From Apostichopus japonicus (lineage: Eukaryota > Echinodermata > Holothuroidea > Aspidochirotida > Stichopodidae): DNA of 64,000 bases. The notes below the pieces were generated by a model that was not told where the DNA came from, made no database searches, and saw only the letters and a program-made list of their open reading frames with translations. The position numbers were made by a program, and so were the translations under genes. The stretch is taken from assembly GCF_037975245.1 (NCBI RefSeq), contig NC_092575.1:16404810-16468809 (forward strand), read 5' to 3'. Below are positions 1 through 11,659 of this stretch, one piece after another. The stretch's first letter is position 1, and each line of letters opens with the position of its first letter.

Positions 1-1398
1 CCTAACCCTAACCCTTACCCTAACCCTAACACTAACCCTAACCCTAACCCTAACCCTAACCCTAACCCTAACCCTTACCCTAACCCTAACTCTAACCTAA
101 CCCTAACCCTAACCCTAGGCTAACCCTAACCCTAACGCTAACCCTAACCCTAACCCTAGGCTAACCCTAACCCTAGGCTAACCCTAACCCTAATCTAACC
201 CTAACCCTAACCCTAACCCTAATCTAACCCTAACCCTAACCCTAATCCTAACCCTAGGCTAATCCTAACTCTAACCCTAGCCCTAGGCTAATCCTAACTC
301 TAACCCTAACCTAACCCTAACCCTAACCCTAACCCTTACCCTAACCCTAACTCTAACCTAACCCTAACCCTAACCCTAGGCTAACCCTAACCCTAACGCT
401 AACCATAACCCTATCCCTAGCCCTAACCCTAGCCCTAACCCTAACCCTAACCATAACCCTAGGCTAACCCTAACCCTAACCCTAACCCTAGGCTAACCCA
501 AACCCTAACCCTAACCCTAACCCTAGGATAATCCTAACCCTAACACTAACCCTAACCCTAACCCTAACCCTAACCCTAACCCTAACTCTAACCTAACCCT
601 AACCCTAACCCTTACCCTAACCCTAACTCTAACCTAACCCTAACCCTAACCTTAGGCTAACCCTAACCCTAACGCTAACCCTAACCCTAACCCTAGCCCT
701 AACCCTAGCCCTAACCCTAACCCTTACCATAGGATAATCCTAACCCTAACACTAACCCTAACCCTAACCCTAACCCTTACCCTAACCCTAACTCTAACCT
801 AGCCCTAACCCTAACCCTAGGCTAACCCTAACCCTAACCCTAACGCTAACCCTAACCCTAACCCTAGGCTAACCCTAACCCTAGGCTAACCCTAACCCTA
901 ATCTAACCCTAACCCTAACCCTAACCCTAATCTAACCCTAACCCTAATCCTAACCCTATGCTAATCCTAACTCTAACCCTAACCCTAGGCTAATCCTAAC
1001 TCTAACCCTAACCCTAATCTAACCCTAACCCCAACCCTAACCCTAATCTAACCTTAACCCTAATCCTAACCCTAGGCTAATCCTAACTCTAACCCTAACC
1101 CTAGGCTAATCCTAACTCTAACCCTAACCCTAATCTAACCCTAACCCTAACCCTAACCCTAACCCTAACCCTAACCCTAACCCTAACCTAACCCTAACCC
1201 TAACCCTAACCCTAACCTAACCCTAACCCTAGGCTAACCCTTACCCTAGGCTAACCCTAACCCTAGGCTAACCCTAACCCTAGGCTAACCCTAACCCTAG
1301 GCTAACCCTAACCCCTAACCCTAACCCTAGGCTAACCCTAACCCTAACCCTTGGCTAACCCTAATCCTAACCCCTAACCCTAACCCCTACCCCTAACC
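1..1398. repeat. Telomeric / degenerate subtelomeric CCCTAA repeat
   Basis: The first 1.4 kb is almost only CCCTAA-type units, the C-rich strand of TTAGGG telomeres, so the window starts at the left end of a chromosome. Pure runs are short. Variants are interleaved: CCCTTA, CTCTAA, CACTAA, CGCTAA, CCTAAT, a five-base CCTAA slip, and a recurring CCCTAGG-CTAACCC junction. Longer blocks recur (CTCTAACCTAACCC near 90, 350, 585, 627 and 792; GCTAATCCTAACTCTAACCC several times between 250 and 1120). This suggests duplication of whole variant blocks rather than fresh telomerase product. The array ends in CCCCTACCCCTAACC near 1398. Confidence 0.95.
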
Positions 1399-1534
1399 GG
1401 AAATTCTTGTTACTCTTAGTCGTAAAAATAGCACTCCTAGTCGTAAAAATAGCCATGTTAACTGCGCATGCGTATTTATAAATTATTTTTACAACTAGTC
1501 ATAAGAATAGCCACTTTGAACTACTTTATTATGC
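1399..1534. other. Telomere-proximal junction
   Basis: AT-rich sequence directly inside the telomeric array. It holds two back-to-back ~22-bp units ending in TAGTCGTAAAAATAGC (about 1418-1455) and a weaker third near 1493. No coding potential is visible. Confidence 0.5.
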
Positions 1535-1676
1535 TAAAAATTCCACTACATCTTGCAATTACTGCCGTTACGTATACCAACCAAATGTTTAAAATTAATT
1601 ATCTTTAGTTAATTAGAAATAGTTACATAGTGCGACATATATCACGTTATAGATTAATGTGTCCTCTATCATTCTA
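1535..1676 (-). repeat. Inverted arm of the 216-bp subtelomeric repeat
   Basis: This stretch is the reverse complement, with few differences, of the downstream tandem unit (compare 1750-1890 and 1965-2103). Shared landmarks are the CGTAACGGCAGT motif, TAATTAATTTTAAACATTT, and GATAGAGGACACATTAATC. The subtelomere therefore begins with a head-to-head inversion before the direct repeats. Confidence 0.8.
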
Positions 1677-1683
1677 TATTAAT

Positions 1684-2290
1684 AATATTCTTATTTTGTT
1701 CAATCGAATTTTGGCGAAGATAGAAGTTATGTCACAAATATCAAACATAAATAGGGTGATAGAGGACACTTTGCTCTATTCCGTGATGTGTGTCGCACCA
1801 TCTAACTATTTCTATAACTAAATATAATTAATTTTAAACATTTCTTTGGTACGTAACGGCAGTGTTTACAAGATGTAGCGGAATTTAACGCTATCACAAA
1901 TATTCTTATTTTTTCAATCGAAATTTTGGGGAAGATAGAAGTTATGTCACCGATATCAAACATAAATAGAGTGATAGAGGACACATTAATCTATAACGTG
2001 ATATATGTCGCACTATGTAACTATTTCTATAACTAAAGATAATTAATTTTAAACATTTTGTTAGTACGTAACGGCAGTTTGTACAAGATGTAGCGGAATT
2101 TAACGCTATCACAAATATTCTTATTTTTCCAATCGAACCTTTGGCGAAGATAGAAAGTTATGTAACCGATATCAAACATGGATAGGCTGACAGAAGAGAT
2201 ATTGCTCATTTTCGGGATGTTTGTCGCACCATCTAAATATCTCTATAACTAAAGATAAATAATTTTAAACATGTCATTAGTGGTACGGAA
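1684..2290 (+). repeat. Subtelomeric tandem repeat, ~216-bp unit, about 2.8 copies
   Basis: Three direct copies start near 1684, 1900 and 2115. Each begins ATATTCTTATTTT...CAATCGAA, passes GATAGAAGTTATGT and ATATCAAACAT, and ends at a ACGTAACGGCAGT / GATGTAGCGGAATTTAACGC block. Divergence rises towards the third copy. Short frames here (for example 1630-1821) only reflect the repeat. Confidence 0.85.
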
Positions 2291-3300
2291 CTGTACCTTA
2301 AATTTGATTTACAAACAATTATTGAGTGCCACCGCACCTTCACCGTTACTTATTGTCCGCTAGATAATAGATGGCGCTCTTCGCTTTTTTCCTTATTGTC
2401 TGCTCTTATTGTCCGCTACTAATGTCCGCTACCTCCAGGCAGGTGTAATCAAGCTCCAATGCATCACTTATTCAACCAACGATCGAATAAACGAGTAAGA
2501 GCGCCACCGTTTCGAACCGACGATCGTGCAAATATGCACCAGAGCTACGCTTATTGAACCGATGATCGCATAAATAAGCAAGAGCGCCATCGCTTTTAGT
2601 TGAGTTTAGTTTAGAGACCCAAGGATCAGGAAGCTTTACAGTAGCTTATTTGTGACCCTATCCGTGTTAGATCGTGGTGAACACCGGCCTATTTCAAGCC
2701 TTCTCTTTTCGATAAGTGTCCAGAGGATAACGAGGCAGGGTATGAATTAGCTCCCATTCCTGCTCCCGGGACCGCCATTAAACGGGCCCATCCGACGGAC
2801 GAGAGTGTATGCCCCAGCAACTGACCACTCTCAAATACTGAGGTAGGCAATGGCACTCCATTCGACATCACTGCATATTGAAACAACGATCAGGTAAAAT
2901 AGCTGCCACCATACCGAAAATTTGAGTATCGATATTTCGAATGACTAGTACCTATAGCAAATCATTGCTAAAACTTGAATTCCATCGTAAGTCCACGCTT
3001 ATATAAATAACCATAGTTCTTGGCAATGTAAATAATGATGAACTATTTTGAAGGGAAAAAAAAAAACATTACAGCTATAACCACATTACCAAAGCTTGTA
3101 TAAAATGTCAGTCATCAATTGGAAGATCGCTCTCTTTGTATTACTGTACATTGGTTTACATGATACTTGTATATTGTGTATGTTTATTATATTTATTATC
3201 ATATTAATATAACTTTTTAAACTTTATATTTATGTGACAAGTAAGCGGGTATCCAATTTTCCTATACCATCATGTGTGTAAAGATCTTGTTTTACTTAAA
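2291..3300. other. Subtelomeric non-coding DNA with short degenerate repeats
   Basis: From 2330 to 2600 there are scattered repeats of TATTGTCCGCTA and of a ~65-bp unit built on GAACCGACGATCG...AATAAGCAAGAGCGCCA (copies near 2470, 2510 and 2560). The rest is AT-rich with no supported gene. The 65-codon minus-strand frame at 2689-2886 has no recognisable content. Confidence 0.5.
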
Positions 3301-3583
3301 CATATTTAGTTATGATAGGTCACAGTGTTGTATAGCTCGGCCCTGTACATACGAGCTATGATAGGTCACATTGTTGTATAGCTCGGCCTTGTACACATTT
3401 AGCTATATGATAGGTCACAGTGTTGTCTAGCCCGACCCTGTACATATTTAGCAATGATAGGTCACATTCTTGTATAGCTCGGCCCTGTACATACGAGCTA
3501 TGATAGGTCACATTGTTGTATAGCTCGGCCCTGTACATATTTAGCTATGATAGGTTACAGTGTTGTATAGCTCGCCTCTGTCG
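3301..3583. repeat. Minisatellite, six copies of a 46-48-bp unit
   Basis: Unit TATGATAGGTCACA(G/T)TGTTG followed by TATAGCTCGGCCCTGTACAT and an alternating end, either ACGAGC or ATTTAGC. Starts are near 3311, 3357, 3405, 3453, 3499 and 3546. The alternating ends look like a two-unit higher-order pattern. The minus-strand frame at 3356-3538 is the repeat read through. Confidence 0.9.
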
Positions 3584-4933
3584 GCTCTGGCTCGGTTCAT
3601 TAATTAGCTGATGATGTTTAGTGGTTTTGACTTTACTTTGTCCTTAAAATAAGACTAGTTACAGGAAGTACATTGTTAATCTGTTGCATTGTCATTATCA
3701 CAACAGGTGCGTTTTGTGTTGTTACATTTCCAAACAACCAGAAGAATCAACAATTACTACTTGTAACGGTAAACTATACGGTACATTAGCAAACAACATC
3801 AATCATAGAAAATAAACATTGTAAAAGGATGAAATGAACAGAGATATGCAAATATCAAAAACTATAGTCAATAAACAATAATGATCTGCATCGCATATTC
3901 AAATCAATGTGAATGATGAAAGGGTTAGCGTCTCCCTGAACATACAGATTATTGCACTGATATCATGTTTGTTTCTTACTATGGAAAATGGAATGTGGTT
4001 ATATAAACTCAACCAGCTATAAATATTTTTATAAAATGTCCATATTTAATTATTTTTAATTTTCAATTACACTGATATCTTGAGACAATATGATGGCAAG
4101 TGTGGATTACGACCTGAGCTTGACCAAAGGGTTGTTATCCCCAAAAGTAAACAACATATTGATGGGTGGTGGGATCTTCATGTTGTTTTATTTTGATCCC
4201 TTTCATAGTCCAGGAGAGGAATCATACTTTGAAACATCCTCGATAAACTGAGGAAGTTATCTTGATTGCAGAACCGACCTGGCCCATGACAAGCCGCATG
4301 TGGAATGACAAGTCTGTAAGTCATTATAATACGTATGATGTTACGTCTGAACCAGTAACAATATGGCTTGGAACTAATTGTTTCATCGCCTGAGTGTTAA
4401 TTATTATTAACTGGATTGATCAATGAATGATTAGCTCCAGTTCACAGGGAAACAATTGTGTTATTTATAGCTAGTATTGTTAGCATTATTTACGTAGAAC
4501 AAATAAATAAACAAATAAACAACACAGAGAGTGAACATTATTATATTGAATTTGATGCCCGTGCACCTGCCACAAAGAAACAAAAAGAAGAAGAAAAAGA
4601 CAACTTCAGGATAACCTGTCTGGCTGATCCTGTATCGTGCTCAGCTTTGTGTTTTTAAAGTTTGAATTATAAACAGTGTAATATGCAGACCTGCAAGTGA
4701 TTCCACAGTTTTCCCTCCTTTGGAAAAGCACTGAACGAATAAAAAGCATTCAATGTTAGCTGGACCTCTTAGGGATGTATCACCGATTCTGTTGTTTTAT
4801 GGAATGCTGCCCCCTCCCACCCCCCCCCCCCCCCACGTTCTCACCGTATGTCACGCACAACCCTGACTGTAGCTGTTGATATTGTCCACTCCCTCTGTAG
4901 AATCTATATGATAAACGGTATACCTATTATTCT
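3584..4933. other. Intergenic, no gene recognised
   Basis: AT-rich non-coding DNA. A C14 run lies at 4821-4834. Nothing else stands out. Confidence 0.4.
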
Positions 4934-4941
4934 GCACTTAT

Positions 4942-5224
4942 CAGGCGCGTAGCGAGGAATTTGCCAAGGAAGGGGCGAAGCTTGTGGGCAAACTATCTGA
5001 GCGTAGCGCCACCATCAGTTGGCGCGAAGCGTACAAGAAAATTTTGGCCGAAAATGCCTTCCAGATCGCTGGAAATGGCACTTCCCAGGCCTTGAAAGTT
5101 GTATTTAAGCATTTGCTATTTGAAATTACTAGCGATATCATAATTTTTTTGTTTGTTTAAATGCTCAAGGGGGGGGGGGGGCGGTCGCCCCCTTTCGCCC
5201 CCCCCCCCCTTGGCTACGCGCCTG
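4942..5224. mobile_element. hAT-type MITE (283 bp) with perfect 8-bp target duplication
   Basis: The ends are CAGGCGCGTAGC and its exact reverse complement. The element is flanked by the 8-bp direct repeat GCACTTAT at 4934-4941 and 5225-5232. An 8-bp duplication with CAG...CTG termini is the hAT signature; the element is non-autonomous. Inside is a GCGCCACC...GGTTGGCGC hairpin followed by AAGCGTACAAGAAAATTTT, shared with the elements at 58446, 59026 and 59343. It also has G and C homopolymers near its right end. Confidence 0.9.
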
Positions 5225-5232
5225 GCACTTAT

Positions 5233-6860
5233 AGGTTGGATCAATGGTGAAAAAAGTAAACTCGCATCTTTAAAGTATAGGTAAGAGTTAAATTTATCTC
5301 TTATCATCCACGAAGGATCATAATCTAAACATCATTGAAACTTGCATTCCTTTCATACCTTCCGTGTTTGAGACAGTTTCGTTTTGAAGTTGATACGTTG
5401 TGTCCGAAAAGTGAAATTGAAGGAAACAGGTGTGATGTCATAGATGCTCATTTATAACAAGAATTATAACTGAAACTGCACATTGCATTATCTGGTTGAC
5501 GATATACATGATGCGTCTTGACTATACCACGTGGATCTTTGGTAGTTTGTTAAATATGTATCCCCTTGAGTTCAGCTTAAACAAATCATTAAAGTGAACA
5601 TAGACCCCCTCCCCACCCCACCCCCAAAAGAATAAGAAAATCACCTCAGTGTATAACTGACATATATCTGTTTGCGTCAAGTTCATTTTTGTGAAGCAAA
5701 GAGTACCAATTTAAATTATTGATATTTGAAAACAATTATAACAAATAAACAAATAAAACAAACAAATAAACTAAATAAATACAAGATTACATCAGATGCA
5801 GGTTGCTTACAATTTGTTCCTGTTTTATCAGTCAAGAAAAATCAAAGTTAACTCTGGATTATTCTTTTAAACAATGTTCTGAACCCACGATTGAGCAGTT
5901 GCTATGGCTTCATCGTTTCTACGGAAGGCCATTCATGTATCAAATGATTTCTATAGTGCCTCGTCGGCTGTGGAAACCAAAACAATCAGTAGCCAGTTTC
6001 TGACAATAACTCAGAGTGGCTTTGACACATACTATAATCTTTAATTAAAATAAATTTGCCGTTAATTGTTTTCCAACAGATGTTGTACGGCTTCTGTTCC
6101 AGCTGCAAGTTTCCCCTTACCCATTCGGCTTTTACTACCTCTGTCAAATCCCACCTGTGCATAAACAATGTCTATCAATCATCCCGGTACTTCAGTAACT
6201 TCAGCAGCCTAAAAATATTATACTTCTATTTGTATATACTTACTCTTTGAAAATTCTGTTTAAAGTGCCTTAATATATTTACCTTTTGACGGTATAAGTT
6301 TAGTCTACCAGTATGATCTATAAAGCTGTCATAAAGGTAACACCAGTAGCATAACAATGTGGAACTCAACATAAGAGACATATATCATTCGAAAAGGTAA
6401 TTTGTGAAAGTTCCGTTTTCACAATTTGTTTTTGTAACTCGAGTAACAGTTTCAAGGCAGCTTCCTACGAAAGCTTTCCGAATTGATTTTGATGAAATGT
6501 AGGATACTATCGGTCTATAGCTTGACACTACAAAAGTTACACTTCAAATAATGAAGTAAGGTTTTGAAAATTTTGAAGAAAACAAAATTATAGCTGTGCT
6601 TTTTACATATGATTAATACTCATAATAATTAATAGTGTCTGGGTTCATAAACTGTTGATTATTGAATCAATTTTATCGATTAGCATATTAGCTCCATCTG
6701 GTTTAATCAGCTGCTGTCTACACGTTGAATAAATACCGAGTATTGCTGGTGAAATTTGTATAACAAATGTACACAATTTTGGTGGATCTATCAGTCTCTT
6801 AAAATATAGGTTGTTCCAGTCACGTGCTAGTACCAGAAAATGTCAGCAAAATGTCACGTG
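5233..6860. other. Intergenic, no gene recognised
   Basis: Non-coding AT-rich DNA with simple AAATAAAC-type repeats near 5740-5780. Short open frames (5803-6003, 6056-6250) have no family resemblance. Confidence 0.4.
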
Positions 6861-7121
6861 CATGTATGTATGTGTGTGTGTATGTATGTATGTCTTTTAG
6901 ATCCTCCTGCAAGTAGGAACTCGCGAAGAAGCCTCATTGGCTTATCAAAGCCGCAAGCTGACCGAAGTCAGTATCTTAGAATCATATTTAACGATGCATT
7001 ATTATGAAATGTCAATTGTCATCAACTCTGTAACTGGACGACATACATTAATCTTGGAGTGACTCGAACTGGGGACCTTATGATTGGAAGGCGCCGGTGT
7101 TAACCACTGAGCTAACACTCC
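6861..7121 (-). mobile_element. tRNA-derived SINE
   Basis: Read on the minus strand, 7121-7056 is a tRNA-like head. GGAGTG at its 5' end pairs with CACTCC at its 3' end, with an A box (TTAGCTCAGTGG) and a B box (AGTTCGAGTC) in between. A ~165-bp unrelated body follows and then a (CATA)n/(CA)n tail at 6861-6892. A tRNA-like promoter, a non-tRNA body and a simple-repeat tail are the structure of a SINE rather than a functional tRNA gene. Flanking duplications were not resolved. Confidence 0.8.
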
Positions 7122-7279
7122 TTTGTGATTGACAAGGGTTCAGCAACTGGAGAACTTGTTACGCGACAATTATACATTTTATGGAACGTAAGAAAACTTA
7201 TTATCTGGTGTTCTCGTCTTCCCACACACCTCCTGCAAGTACAAATTGCTGTTGTCTTTGGTTGGAGTTAAAACAACGC

Positions 7280-7465
7280 CATAGAGCTTGACTGTTTGGT
7301 ACATTTTGTTAGGACTGTTTCGGTCTACTGTCTGTCCATTGTATTGTTTTAGGATTGTTTTAACACGTCTTTATAATTTTTATATATTTCCGTTTACTGT
7401 TTACTGCTCTATGCGCGCATTCAATTACCATTTGTGGGGGTTTAATAAAGTTCATCTTATCTTAT
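7280..7465 (+). mobile_element. Probable 3' end of a non-LTR retrotransposon
   Basis: An AT-rich stretch ends in TTTAATAAAG followed by TTCATCTTATCTTATCTTAC. An AATAAA-like signal just before short (TATCT)n tails is typical of 3' ends of CR1/Jockey-like LINEs. There is no coding sequence left. The assignment is by tail only. Confidence 0.45.
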
Positions 7466-8750
7466 CTTACCAGTGTGCATGGTTTCGAACACGGCTAACT
7501 TACCCCTTTTGTTATGACTGAAACCTCTATATATCTTTATACATCATACTATTTATTGGTAAAACCAAATGTCTGAGAACGAAACGTTCACAATGTCAAA
7601 AGAATAATACTAATTAGTTGATACTTCAAACCTCATTTTGTGAAAAGAAAACAAAACACGGAAGCGTGTCCTGGTTTGATTAATTGCCATTGGTGTATAT
7701 ATGCTTCGTGAAATTATCGACCAAGTGCAGACAGCTGCTATCTCCTGTTTGGTTTAGCGCGCTCTTATGGAAACATCATATTAATCTCTTATAATGCAAA
7801 TTTGTAATCCGTTTATGTCTATTTACTAATCCTACAAGTAAGTACGAGGATCTTTAAACACCTGTTGAGATTAGATTATCCGTCGTCCCTATGTAATGTG
7901 TCTTTAATGCATGCATTGTACTCTTCACTATTTTGATAAATGTTTTGTTTGCTTTGGTTATATACATTTTCGGTTTCTGTATGTGATGGTAAAAACCTTT
8001 CAGCAATATTCACTCATCTATCGTGAGTACTTGAGATGTAAAAGTCATCAATACATTTGTTTTATGTATAAATCATAAATTTGCCATCTTTAACATTTTG
8101 TATATGTTTCTTTAGCAGTCCAAACAGTGAAAAAAGACAAGACTTCGGGATCTCCTCATAGCCACCTACACAAGGGGGGGGGGGGGTCTCAATCTACACG
8201 TATACGTTACACGTTGTCAGAGGGATTGTTTCATATGTTTTACTGTGGAAGCGTTGCCGTCCTAACCATGCACAGTGTTCGGTATAACAATGGCTCTTTA
8301 TTTTGTTTATAAATCTCTGAAAGGAAATTGAATCACTAATGACGTAAATAAGTTAACATTTCTTACAAAAGACACAAAGCTTATTATAATCCTTATCTTA
8401 AAAGGACAAAGATCTTTAGTAATCTGCCTCCCCTACCCCTAAAAAAATTACAAGACATTTTTAAACCAGTGAATTTGGGGTCAAAATTTCTTTTTGACTG
8501 AGCTGTTTAGGTCCTAAAATTGTTGCTGATTTTTTAATATGAACCATTTATTGCTGGGGGTGCACGATAGAAGCTATACAGTAGTATCTTGTACGCAATC
8601 TCATACCCGGACGTTCACATCTAGTAACCATTTGATACAACATAGAGAGCACAGTCTATGTCATCAGTCATATCATATGTCTATCAGTCATATCCGTGAT
8701 TATTAAACTGAAAATAACAAAGAGATGTTACAATGTTGACTGGAGTGGGG
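7466..8750. other. Intergenic, no gene recognised
   Basis: Non-coding. A G13 run at about 8174-8186 lies in a short open frame of no recognisable content. Confidence 0.4.
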
Positions 8751-9137
8751 ATTTCTACGAAGATCTAGAGAGGACATGGTAATTTTTTTTTTATTACGTA
8801 CGTACGTAATATTTATTACGTACGTACGTGATAATTTTACGTTCTATACCGAAGATAGTAAGAAGTGGCAGTACACGGTACGTACATACTGTAAGTAGTA
8901 ATTATTACGTACGTACGTACGTACGTACGTAATAACACTACGTACGTACGTAGTTATTATCACGTACGTACGTAAAACATATCACGTACGTACGTGATAT
9001 TATTACGTACGTACGTACGTACGTAGTTATATCACGTACGTACGTGCATGATAATAATTACGTACGTAAATAGTATTATTACGTACGTACGTAACAATTT
9101 TTTTTCAAACATGTCCTATCTAGCTCTTCGTAGATTT
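8751..9137. repeat. ACGT-palindrome block between 28-bp inverted arms
   Basis: Eleven separate blocks of (ACGT)2-6, each a perfect palindrome such as TTACGTACGTACGTAA, are separated by 5-15 bp of AT-rich DNA between 8795 and 9095. The outer arms at 8751-8778 and 9110-9137 are inverted copies with about three mismatches (CTACGAAGATCTAGAGAGG against its partner). This could be a decayed fold-back transposon whose core has expanded. No target duplication was found. Confidence 0.8.
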
Positions 9138-9660
9138 CACTGAACTGAGGAAAAATGAGTCCATGGCACTATACCATGTTAGCTCTCTAGCGCTATATAA
9201 GTCGGATGTATAGTCCCCGTTGACCTAGTTAGTCGGTATTTTGTAAATATTTTGAACGTAATTGCCAAATTCTGAATTCATGATCAAACATGACCAAGTT
9301 TACCACATTTGCGATCAGTAATCAATTAACATTCATATCAACTAATACAGAAGCAGCCGCAGCTGTTCAATGGTTATGTCAATATTTAAATAACGTGACA
9401 ACGAGAACCGGCTTGATAAAGCTGAATTGCTTTTAGCTTATAATTTCAATTCTGCTTGATCATTTTTGAAAAAAAATTGAAATTAGGTGAGGTTATGTAT
9501 GGAGTGCATAAAACAGAATATTGAAAACCAAACCCTTTAAATCAAAATCGACAAATTTTAATGCTAATAATAAGTCAAAGATATACGGAAATGCTAAAAT
9601 ATCTCACAGATTTCTTTTAATGTCAAGAAATTTCACCCACAACTTGAAATTTGATATCCA
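9138..9660. other. Intergenic, nothing recognised
   Basis: AT-rich unique-looking DNA; no gene or repeat supported. Confidence 0.4.
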
Positions 9661-10060
9661 CACACTTAAAAATAATTGCTAAACATGGGGTAAAATTGAC
9701 CACCTCTATGGTGTAAAAAGGGAACATGGTCAACAGATGTGTAAACTTTACACATTAATGCTTTGGCAAAGTTTTACCTTACTGTGGGGTAATATTTTAC
9801 CACACAATGTGTAAATTATTTTACCAACTGAGCATTGTGTAAAATTTGCACAACAATGACCATGTTCCCTTTTGTACCCCATTTTGTGTAAATTTTACCC
9901 ATGTCAAGCAGGGCACTGGTTTTACCCCACAGTTGTGTAGTATTTTTGCAAAACAGTTGTGTAATATTAGCACACCTTTCGGGGTTCCTTTTTTTTACAC
10001 AACAGTTGTGTAATATAAGCACACCTTTTGGGGTTACTTTTACACACACACTTGTGTAAA
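9661..10060. repeat. Left TTTACACA-rich array
   Basis: At least ten TGTGTAA/TTTACACA words are present. They include a repeat of ACAGTTGTGTAATAT followed by AGCACACCTTT(C/T)GGGGTT, seen twice near 9955 and 10005. The inverted phrases GGGAACATGGTCAACA and ATGACCATGTTCCC lie at 9720 and 9855. Confidence 0.75.
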
Positions 10061-11400
10061 TAATATAATTTTATATATACTGTAAATGTTTCAAAATCGT
10101 GTCAAAAACATATACCTTTGAACAATTTGATATAACCTCCATACTTGCATATGCTTGCGTGTTAAGTAAGGTTGCAATAATTTTAAGACTTTAGTATATA
10201 TGAACAAACATGGGAACAAACATTGGCTCTATGGCAAGGAAGCCTATGATCTCAGTGCAAGAAAATAAGACACTTGTAACATCAAAATGAACTGATAAAA
10301 TTTATTAAGACTTCTGTAAATAACTTTCAGCTTATCAGGAAAAATGAATTTTCTCTCTTGCATAAAACAGAACATGAAAATCATAGAAGTGAATACCATT
10401 ACAGTATTAGCAGCAATGCAGCCACATATATAGGTTAATAATATTGTTCATAGTAGGCTAAAATATTTTTGTAGGGGAGCCATTGCATAATGAAATGTAC
10501 TTTTCTTATTCTTAATTGTTTTTCTAATCAGGTTGGTGTGTGTGGGGGGGGGGGGCTGTTTTTGACACAACTTGCTATGGGCTTGCATAATATCAACCCA
10601 AGTTTAGGTGAAAGACGAGTTAAGCTACATATCAAACAGGTGAAACATATAACATGACTTTTAAATCCTTGTGATATTTTATTCCTGGGGTATTTCCTGG
10701 ATATCAATCTCACATAGCAATTATATAGCCAACAAAATCTACATTTTTTTAATTTGTTTGTGCCTAATGTTGACCTCATCAACGAGTTATTCAGAAAGTT
10801 TTCCAACATTCGGGCAGTATTATTTAGAATTAATGTAAAGTGTATCATTACTATGTGTTGGATAACCATGCTAGATGCTTAAAACCCTATGAAACTCAAC
10901 TTTACTAAGCTGTCATATTTCTCAAAATTCTAACATATTTACATCGACAAATGTTACAATGTATCATATAGTTGAGGTACTAAAACAGAACTTTGAAGAA
11001 ACTTAACCATCCCTTATATGCTTTCACAGTTGTTGAATAAACCATACTGGAGACCTCAAGTCCTTTAAAATCAACTATAAGCTGTGATATTTCACAAAAA
11101 TCTAACATATAATAGAAAGAACTCAAAACAAGTTTGAAAACACCAGAAAAATATCTATATGGAATGAAAGTAAAATCATCACTTATCTGTTATCACAGTT
11201 GTTCAATAAAACATGCTGGAGAACTAAAGCCCTGCAAAATTACCTATACGCAGTGATCACGTATAATAGAAAGAACACAACACAACTTTGAAAACAACAG
11301 AAAATATCTATATAGGAACAGACTCAAATCATCACTTATATGTTAAACTGGGTAAAGTTTTACATACCCTTGTAACCTGAAGTTAATAGCAGCTAGAGGT

Positions 11401-11655
11401 CTAACATATGTTTAGCTTTACATAACACAGGCCAATGGATACAAAGAGCGGGCCCACTTCCAGTGCCTTCTCTTCAATGATGACGAAGAGCTGCTGGAGC
11501 GGATTCCTTGTTAACAATGACGAAAATAATGCCATGTTGCTGACAGTGGTCTTACATAATTGATTTGAAATGATAGTATGCCCTGAATGCCCTGATAGAC
11601 CCTGGTTCATTTGGTACTTTAATAGCATAAATGAGTGTCTAAAGCAGTTCATACC
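11401..11655 (-). pseudogene. Duplicated exon fragment of the SAM-like gene
   Basis: This minus-strand segment repeats the exon at 11660-11877. Both encode QLFVIIE(E/R)KA...GLCY-like protein and share the DNA CAATGATGACGAAGAGCTGCTG on the plus strand. It has diverged and runs into stops (LNIC then stop). It is read as a tandem exon duplication now non-functional. Confidence 0.55.
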
Positions 11656-11659
11656 CCCA

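Noticed and set aside
3301-3583. CRISPR-like array
   Set aside because: Six near-identical 46-48-bp units are directly adjacent with no unique spacers, in a eukaryotic subtelomere; it is a minisatellite.
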